64,000 nucleotides of DNA from positions 28,041,719-28,105,718 of the forward strand of contig CM056577.1 in assembly GCA_029721435.1 (NCBI GenBank), in the 5' to 3' direction. The stretch comes from Gymnothorax reevesii (lineage: Eukaryota; Chordata; Actinopteri; Anguilliformes; Muraenidae). The number at the start of each line of letters is the position of its first letter. Within the stretch, counting starts at the first letter, position 1. The position numbers and the translations under genes are program-made. Shown here piece after piece: positions 57,031-64,000 of the stretch. The notes under the pieces are model-generated. The model saw only the letters and a program-made list of their open reading frames with translations, did no database searches and was not told the origin of the DNA.

Positions 57031-57950
57031 ATACTGACAAGATGATCTGCAGACTTCGGTACTTAAACTGCATCATTATATTAGCTTTGCATTCCTTTAC
57101 AAATTGACTGTTTGGCTAATTAGTAAGGTATGTTGATGGTTGTGTTTTGAGGTGTTTGTCATTAGAATTGCTTAAAACGTATATCTTTGCAGAAATATGT
57201 AAAATGTATCAATGGCGCATTCGGGGAATTCTTTGAAACATTTTTATTGTTTAACTGGGTAGCTTCCCTGCAAGTCCAATTCTAGTTTGCTGATTAGATG
57301 GCCAATCAAGCTAGATTTAATGAGGCAGTAATTAGGTAATGAATAATGGTGAAAGGTGTCTGCTTGAGGGAGGGAGAGGCAAAAAAGCTTTCATTCTGTG
57401 GAATTCACATTGCATTTGAAAGCATTATTTGTACATTAAGTGTTCAAAAATGACTAAAAACATGATTGAGCTAAACCCAATGACACCTCGAAAAATCTAA
57501 AATGCCCATTAAGAAGATGACGAAAGATCAATAAGCATCGATCTTCCAAAGCATCTCTCCCCATCCATGCACTAATGTCAACTGCAAACTGATTATGTTG
57601 TCACTGTTGCCATCATTTATAGATTGCCCAGCTGATATTCTATACAGCAATGCATGATCCGTAAATGCATTATATTGTTTAATTCCATTTATTCTGGTAT
57701 TTAAGTTGGAAGAATGTGGTTCTTCACAGTGTATTGAGTCAATGTAAGCGATAATGGGACCCAAAGATTGAGAATGGTCTGCCTAATAATAGTAATATTG
57801 ATGTGTTGGTTTGACCAAAGATTTTTCACATTTTGGAGGCTTTTTTCCTTTCTCATTGCTGTTTGATTACTTTTGTTCCCACTGTGCTATTTTTAATAAC
57901 ACCTTTTGCTCATATTTTCTGTCCACTTTTTATTTCCTCAGTCTAGTACC

Positions 57951-57957
<7 letters not shown>
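57031..57957. other. Unassigned DNA
   Basis: No supported feature. Confidence 0.4.
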
Positions 57958-57981
<24 letters not shown>

Positions 57982-57991
57982 TATATATATA
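57958..57991. repeat. Poly-A and (TA)n target tract
   Basis: About 23 A followed by TA repeats; the Tc1 element lies immediately after, and TA repeats resume at 59498-59511. It was probably one TA-rich tract before insertion. Confidence 0.85.
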
Positions 57992-58017
57992 CTCAGCAAC
58001 AAAAGTTTCTGTGACAC
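57992..58017 (+). repeat. Left terminal inverted repeat of the Tc1 element
   Basis: Twenty-six bases identical to the inverse of 59472-59497. Confidence 0.95.
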
Positions 58018-58286
58018 CAATATTGTTAATTATTTTTCATAACGCAATTATGAAATTGTCATACATGGTGATATCAGACTGAAACAGTACACTTAAACAC
58101 AACATTGAAATGGAAATCATGAAAATGCGAGAAAATGACTTTGCACGTGAAAATGTGCGTAAATCATGCTTGTGGATGGCAATAAAAGAGGAGAATGTTT
58201 GGATTGTTCACATTGTGCCTGATGAACGACGGAAGCATCACTTATCGAAAACACAGCCATTTTGGATCAGGAACTCTACCCTCTAA

Positions 58287-59300
58287 ATGCCAAGACTGTC
58301 TGAAAATGATCGGTGGAGGGCCATTGGGATGATTGAATCCGGAACCTCGCAGAGGGAAGTTGCTCATCGCCTGAATGTCCACCGAAACACCATTTGGAAC
58401 TTATGGCAGCGTCATCAGCAGACAAGACATGTCAGAGACCGTCCTCGCAGCGGCCGTCCACGAGTAACCACTCCCAGACAGGACAACTGGATTCGAACAA
58501 CCCATCTCCGAAATTGATTCCAACCTGCAACCATAACTGCAAGAACGATACCTGGTTTGAGGCGACTGTCTGCACGGACAATCCGTCGCCGTCTCCGTCA
58601 TTTTGGCATTGTCCCACGTCGGCCAGCAAGACGTCCAATACTCACAGTACAACACCGACGACTGCGTCTACAGTGGGCACAACAACATCGACGGTGGATC
58701 CAACGTCAGTGGGATCTTGTACTCTTCACTGATGAATCAAGATTCATGCTTAACCGATGTGATGGTCGTTTACGTGTATACCGTCGACGTGGAGAACGTT
58801 ATGCCAACAACTGTGTTCAGGAATTTGATCGTTTTGGAGGTGGTAGTGTCATGATTTGGGGAGGGATCACGGCTAGAAACAGAACAGATTTGCTTGTTAT
58901 TGATGGAAATCTGATAGGTCAAAGATATCGCGATGAAGTGCTACGGCCATTGGTGGTACCGTTTTTGATGCAACATGGTCCCGGAATAACGCTGCAACAT
59001 GATAACGCCAGACCACACGTTGCAAGGATTGTACAGCAGTATCTGATGCAACAACATGTCAATGTCCTGCCATGGCCAGCCAGATCCCCAGACATGTCCC
59101 CAATCGAGCATCTTTGGGACGAGATGGATCGACGTTTGCGGCGGTTGGATAACCCGCCAGCTACACTCCAGGAATTGCGACAACGTCTACGTCAGATTTG
59201 AAATGACATCCCACAGCAATTTCTGGCACATCTGATTCGGTCCATGCGCCGGAGATGCGTTGCTTGCATCATGGCACGAGGAAGTCACACCCGGTATTGA
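58287..59300 (+). pseudogene. Tc1-like transposase with two in-frame stops
   Basis: A DD34E transposase of 337 codons in one continuous frame, interrupted only by TGA at 58515-58517 (codon 77) and 59199-59201 (codon 305). In order: an N-terminal helix-turn-helix (RWRAIGMIESGTSQREVA, residues 9-26), the basic GRPR-type linker (about 51-58), a second DNA-binding half (about 87-115), then the catalytic core: first Asp in LFTDES (149), the GGGSVMIWGG block (184-193), second Asp in LQHDNARPH (239) and Glu in IEHLWDE (274), with exactly 34 residues between the last two. Length and motif order fit a full-size Tc1 transposase. Both stops sit where an arginine codon CGA would fit, as CpG decay would produce. 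It acts in the nucleus on its own terminal repeats by cut-and-paste; this copy should make no full product unless the stops are read through. Confidence 0.9.
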
Positions 59301-59471
59301 AGTGTGAAGGTCACAATTGGTTAGACGTCAGACAAGTGCTTCATGACGCATGAAAATGACATTTTTCGTTTTGAGTGACGTTGGCACTGAAAAGTCAGTG
59401 TTTCTCCTGTTAAATAAACATATTGATTGCATTGAGATCTTTGCGTGTCATTTATAACATACACATAAATA

Positions 59472-59497
59472 GTGTCACAGAAACTTTTGTTGCTGAG
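59472..59497 (-). repeat. Right terminal inverted repeat of the Tc1 element
   Basis: Inverse of 57992-58017 without mismatch. Confidence 0.95.
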
Positions 59498-59716
59498 ATA
59501 TATATATATAAAAATTAGAAAGCAATTAAATATCAAAGTTAAAAATGGCAATTGAGTGGGGGGAGCCTATAGCCTCGTGTCTGTGACGCTTGACTGGGGC
59601 TCAGTTAAGGCCTCGAGAAAGGCTGTAGACCCCACGCCACTCCAGGTGGGGATTAGTCCCTGCTTGGACTAATCAACTGCATGTCGTCTTGGATAAGCTG
59701 AGTAAATGGGGTGCAG

Positions 59717-60398
59717 CCACAGAGCTGAAGAAAACACTAGAGTGGACAATGTCATTGGCTGAACCAACCAGAAAACGTGAGACGCGTCCGTGTGTAAGGA
59801 ATTGGCAGGAGAATTGAGTAATCAAATGCCATACCTGTGCATATGCGACTAGGTAAACTGATATGAAAATCACAGAATTTCTTTCACAGTATAAGTACAC
59901 TGAAAAAAATGTTTTGTTGAATGAACATAATTTTTTTAAGGTAAGTTGTTGCACAAAATATTTTTATTTGAAGCTAGATATTTTTATTATGTTGACTTTT
60001 TGAAATTACTTATATTTTTTAAGTGGAGTTAAATAACACACCTATTTCTATTAAAATATGCTTAATTAATATATGGAACATTTACCAGGGGTCAAAATCA
60101 CTTTTTTCAGTGTATTATGTATGGTAAGTGATAAATCTGTTTATTGTAGTATCATTAGCATCAAGTTCACTTTCGGGTCTATTTTCCCCATATGCTCATA
60201 TATGAACTTCACCTAGAATAATATACCCTTTCGTCATGTAAAAATCATCAACATAATCTCTATGTTCCACCTCTAAATTACCTTGGTCGAAGGTTTCTCA
60301 CGGTTCCATACAGGACGCTATCCTTCAGTCAGATGGCGGACGCGAATCTCGCCAAACCTGGTCTTGTGTCCACTCTATTGTTTTCTTTAGCTCTGTGG
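59717..60398. mobile_element. 682-bp unit with 32-bp inverted repeats
   Basis: 59717-59748 (CCACAGAGCTGAAGAAAACA...) and 60367-60398 are inverted copies differing at two of 32 bases. Weaker similarity (ACGCGTCCG / TCGCGTCCG) continues inward. A second inverted-repeat unit (59896-60114) lies inside. No coding capacity. Target duplication not defined. Confidence 0.55.
59896..60114. mobile_element. 219-bp MITE, TACACTGAAAAAA ends
   Basis: TACACTGAAAAAAATG at the left and its inverse (CACTTTTTTCAGTGTA) at the right bound an AT-rich unit typical of a widespread fish MITE. It is nested in the 59717-60398 unit. Confidence 0.7.
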
Positions 60399-60439
60399 AC
60401 ACAGCTCATGGAGGTAATTATGGCAGAAAACTTGAGACA

Positions 60440-60646
60440 TGCCCATATTTCCTATAGACATGCCCATTCAGATCACACACTGCTCTGTCCCTCTGGAAAA
60501 GGGACTATATAAGCCGCTATCCTGTGCTGCCACCGCAGCAGAACAGGCCTCTGCCTGCTGCTGCGCTGAGTCGCTCTCTGCTGCTGCATTACATTTGCCT
60601 GCTGCTAATTAATATCCCACCTCCATCTCAGCATCCACCTGGCTGG
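60440..60646 (+). promoter_or_regulatory. Candidate TATA promoter with first-exon donor
   Basis: A canonical TATATAAG lies at 60506-60513. About 30 bp downstream begins a CTG/GCTGCTG-rich stretch, and CTGG|GTGAGG (exon side 60646) could be the first splice donor. No open frame of note lies in between, so the exon would be 5' UTR or non-coding RNA. No acceptor partner was identified. Confidence 0.35.
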
Positions 60647-61197
60647 GTGAGGGGAGGCATCCCCCCCCCACCCCCTCCTCTTCTCAAGCTCAGTAGGCCG
60701 TAGCGTGTGTCAGGGTCAGAGCCTATATTTATTTGTCACTGCTGCTATTAATAGTGTGCACGTGAGTCTGTCAGCAGAACTTTAATTCACTAAATGAGCT
60801 GAGCTGAACTTGAATGTACAAGTCAGACTGAGGCAACTGCCGAATGTCTCTAAGTTTTTTTGAGGCACTGGTCAGTTTGTCGCAGAGCAGACATTTTTTC
60901 TCAGCTGAACTTCACTAGCCGTGATTATTTTTGTGCCCGTGTCCCTCCTCCCCACTGGCGACATGACCTAGCATGCTACAGTAGAGCTGGCTGTGTCTGC
61001 ATGTTTGCAGTATTGATTGGCTGTGTGGGGGCCGCTGGGCTTTTGCTCAGATGTGCACTTTCCGGGTGAAGCGAAGCTGGACGGACTTGACAGCCCAGGG
61101 TTTGCAGCAAAGGTGGGATGCAAGTGCACTTTCGACGAGTCACTTTGTTTTCAGTTACATAAGGGCAGAATTGAAGGAATGTCAGCACTGGGCGCTT
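60647..61197. other. Unassigned DNA
   Basis: Poly-C run at 60661-60670. No supported gene. Confidence 0.4.
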
Positions 61198-61320
61198 TGT
61201 GTGTGTGGGTGTGTCTGTGTGTGTGTGTGTGTGTGTGTGTATATGCGCGTGTGTATGTGCATGCACTTGTGTTTCTGTTTGGTTGTGTTTGTGTGTGTGT
61301 GTGTGTGTGGGTGGGGTGGT
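61198..61320. repeat. (TG)n microsatellite, two blocks
   Basis: TG arrays at 61198-61257 and 61283-61312 separated by a TG-rich spacer. The open frames over them are artefacts of the repeat. Confidence 0.9.
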
Positions 61321-61569
61321 GGGGGTCCCAACAAGTGAAAGCGTACAAATTATTATTTTTTTGTCCTTCTTTTTATTTTATATCCTTATTTTCTGTTTGC
61401 CACAAAGTGAGCTTTTTAATGGGTAATGGGCAGAGAACAAGGTTATGGTTAAGTTAATATTACAGTGAGGCGTGCAGTGTTTTTGGTTAAGGTCAGGGGA
61501 AGGAATTAGGGAATGAATGCTAGACTATGGGATGAAAACACAATGCTTGTGTGCATTTATGCGCGCAAA

Positions 61570-61570
<1 letters not shown>

Positions 61571-61604
<34 letters not shown>

Positions 61605-61606
61605 AT
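61571..61606. repeat. (TG)n microsatellite
   Basis: About 16 TG units. Confidence 0.9.
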
Positions 61607-61739
61607 GTGTTGCAGCATGTACTTATGGATTTCACTGCATGTATCACTCAGTAGGAACAAATTCCAACTCAGTCCAACTGTGGTCCAAAGCTCGTTTACC
61701 AAGGCCCAAGCTGTGTTTTGGACACTTCTAGCCACTCAC

Positions 61740-61960
61740 TGGTCTTGAGCTACTGGTTGAAGCTACTGTCTTACTGGGCAAAGTGTGTTCAGCTGGTTTA
61801 GCTTGTAGAGAAGGCTGTTAATCATACAGGTGGGCCAGCTGAATGAACAGGCTGACCAGCTGCTGTATTTAAACGTCAAAAATAGCTCAAGCTAGCTTGA
61901 TCAGCTTAGGCTGGCTTCTGCTGAAATTTTCAGCGGAGATTCTGCATTTCTAATGCATGG
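61740..61960. repeat. Degenerate GCTGGTT/GACCAGCT repeat
   Basis: Irregular recurrences of AGCTGGTTTAGCTTGTAG, GGCCAGCTGAATGA and GACCAGCTGCTG resemble a known type of teleost low-order repeat; units are too diverged to count. Confidence 0.4.
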
Positions 61961-63100
61961 CTATGTGCTAGCCACTGGACTGCTCTGAACTAAGTTGCGA
62001 GCTAAAATGGCAGTATGTTTACAAATTAGCCAGCACCCCAATGTTGTTGATTCTTTGGTGAATAAGGACAATACATGTGTGTGATTTATTTATTTATTCT
62101 TTTAACCAATGCCCATTTGAGTATATTTATATTCATGCTTGCACTGTGCAGTCCAGAAATACAGTAGTTGGACAGTATCAATAGATGGAAAAAAAAATTT
62201 AAATTCCTACGCAATTTAATTGAAATGGGTAAACAATACCTGGAAATTCATGAAGGCTGTCTCTATCTGCTGGAGTCCTGACTTAAAAAGCAAAACTTTT
62301 TGCCGCTGTCCAAACACTTACAGACGGCTTTAAGAGCGCACTTCTGTGAGTAAGTGAGCAGTGAGTGCAGTCAGGCCTGAGAGAGAACAATGCTAAATGC
62401 TCATCTCTCTCAGGACTACAAAAGGTCATGTTTTTTAACAATGGATTTTGATGCTGCATAGGACGGTACAAATGGGAAATGCGTTTTAAAAGGCTGCGGT
62501 GCAGCGGAGCAACATTTATATTTAATACGATGATGGATTTTCCTTCCCACAGAAGTGCTTTTTCTTATTAAAATAACCATTGTTCTGATCTAATGCTGGG
62601 TACACACAGAATTTCACAACTGTCAAACTAGAGGAGCATTTTTTAAATTCTCTGTGCATATTTTGCATAGTAAAATGGGACATGGTCTCCTTTTGTTAAA
62701 TGACTTAACTGTTCCGTGAAGATATTATACCCATTTTCATTCTGGGAAAAAAGTTAAAATTTTTGGTGAATATTCTAACAATGTCTTGTTTTAGTCAATT
62801 AAAATACAGAGAAACATGGAGAGAAACCAGTCTCACCCTGTAACTGCAACTGTATCTTCCAAGATATCTATGTATTTATTTATTTCATTTTATTTTTCTT
62901 TCGCTGCCAAAAATTATTCTTACCTCAGCTTGCTCCACGGTGAGAACATTCACGACCAAATAAAATTCTTTAACCCCTTAAACTCTGATTTTTGCTTTAG
63001 TTCCCCCTGATGTACTGTCGGTTGAAATTTAGCATTTTTTTCCTCCACATTTTGCAAGATAGTGCCATATACTTATTCTGTATCTGCTGGTTTCAATGCT
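61961..63100. other. Unassigned DNA
   Basis: No supported feature. Confidence 0.4.
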
Positions 63101-63362
63101 TCACTGTAGCTACATCAGTCTTATAATCGGTGAAATATTCAAACCAGGACACCATGTTTTTATAGCCTCAGCATTGCATCAAATAGAGAATATCTGGACC
63201 TTACACATCGTTTTAAACCATTTTCCTGTAATTTAGCGAGACATATTTGGTATTGTTGGAAACCTTGGGATCTCCACTCAAATTTAAAATGGACCTTACA
63301 GTAAGTTCCTCAGGTTTGAATACAGCAGCTCCATTTGAGGAACCCACATATGGGATCAGTAG
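63101..63362 (+). repeat. Dispersed repeat, copy B
   Basis: Same family and orientation as 28738-28990; see shared blocks there. The relationship extends about 220-250 bp. Confidence 0.65.
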
Positions 63363-64000
63363 AGATGAAGAGATTAATACTGAAAAACATTAGATGTGAC
63401 CTTTTCGAAAGTCACCATCGGCTTGGAAATGTCACTTAGTTAAGCACATATGCACAAGACCAGGCTCCAGGTCCTGTTAATGAGACTCACAGCACTCAGA
63501 CTGTGGAAGACACAGATCAATTGCAGGCTGATATTACCTCTCTATGATTCAAATGGTGAGCTGAATTCCAAAGGGCACTTTCTCCTATAATTCAAACTCT
63601 ATGCATAGCCATGCATGACCTTTGACACAGAAGGAACATTTTCTCATTTTAATGCGACACTGTACGTCTGACCAACCTCTGCAGTTTGTTCGCTGTGGGT
63701 ATCTCAGAATTGATAGTCATTTGTAACACGATTTGGCGCTCAACATGAAGATAATATGTAAAACAATGACTGCATTCTAATCCCTTTATAAGTACATCAA
63801 CACGCAAGATAAAATGGTGATCAGCATTATTAGTCTGAGTGAAATCCTTCAGAGGAAATAGAAAAGTTGCCGTTACACTAAGGTGTCTGTGTATAATATT
63901 TTTTGCCCCAAGCTCTGGTATCATGGGACATTTCCTATAATATTTACTATTGATTGCACTGGGCTTGTCACATTTAATATGCAGGCGTTAATATACAGTA
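63363..64000. other. Unassigned DNA
   Basis: No gene or repeat recognised to the end of the window. Confidence 0.4.

Larger units (their letters stand above)
57992..59497 (+). mobile_element. Nearly intact Tc1-like DNA transposon
   Basis: The 1506-bp unit has perfect 26-bp terminal inverted repeats (57992-58017 and 59472-59497; CTCAGCAACAAAAGTTTCTG...) and lies in a TA tract, in line with the TA target preference of the superfamily. Exact boundaries may shift by one or two bases because the flanks are TA repeats. It carries one transposase gene spanning 58287-59300. The lack of terminal divergence and the continuous reading frame suggest a recent insertion. Confidence 0.95.

Noticed and set aside
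60976..61457. 146-codon plus frame and others over the TG repeats
   Set aside because: The translation is dominated by VCVCVC-type residues from the microsatellite.
1..64000. CRISPR array, operon or prokaryotic origin
   Set aside because: No regularly spaced repeats with spacers, no dense long frames and no ribosome-binding sites; the sequence is clearly vertebrate.

Overview
This is a piece of an animal genome, almost certainly a teleost fish. The evidence is AT-rich sequence without operons or long open frames, remnants of several Tc1-like families including the 3' end of a Sleeping Beauty/Tdr-type element, tRNA-derived SINEs of fish type, many short terminal-inverted-repeat (TIR) elements, and CA/TG, TA, CTAT, ATC and TTA microsatellites. 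I found no intact host protein-coding gene. The window reads as an intergenic region or very large intron. Most of what can be named is transposable-element debris, much of it nested.

Layout. 0-10 kb: a PIF/Harbinger-like element (244-2097) carrying a broken Myb/SANT-type gene and a smaller TIR element; a broken Tc1 copy split by a MITE (about 4278-4893); and another broken Tc1 copy (minus strand, 8476-10008) split by a 1.1-kb solo LTR with recognisable target duplications. 10-19 kb: mostly unassigned DNA with a 112-bp hAT-type MITE (13801-13912), a Sleeping Beauty-type 3' end (15333-15612) and a half MITE (16304-16386). 19.3-23.7 kb: a dense repeat block with a tRNA SINE, two fold-back elements, a TA microsatellite and a decayed LINE of the restriction-like-endonuclease class (minus strand) that itself holds a 377-bp palindromic MITE. 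24-32 kb: a 402-bp TIR element with a perfect 8-bp target duplication, a Tc1 fragment and a pogo-like helix-turn-helix fragment between 15-bp inverted repeats.

32-50 kb: relatively repeat-poor and TAAT-rich in places, so a candidate host-regulatory stretch. It contains one orphan exon-like frame (34275-34459, minus), a second tRNA SINE, a CpG-rich block with a strong splice donor (38000-38763), a hAT fold-back element with target duplication (43419-44197) and a tRNA-Asn-like sequence (46398-46470). 50-64 kb: an 839-bp hairpin element (51750-52588), further MITEs, and the best-preserved mobile element of the window, a 1.5-kb Tc1 transposon (57992-59497) with perfect 26-bp TIRs and a DD34E transposase spoiled by only two TGA codons. 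Then come a TATA-containing candidate promoter (about 60440-60646) and three TG microsatellites.

The coding sequences seen are transposase or reverse-transcriptase remnants and do not form a pathway. The nesting gives relative ages: the Tc1 copies at 4.3 and 8.5-10 kb and the LINE are older than the elements inside them, and the Tc1 at 58 kb looks young. All family assignments come from motif recognition by eye; no database search was possible.
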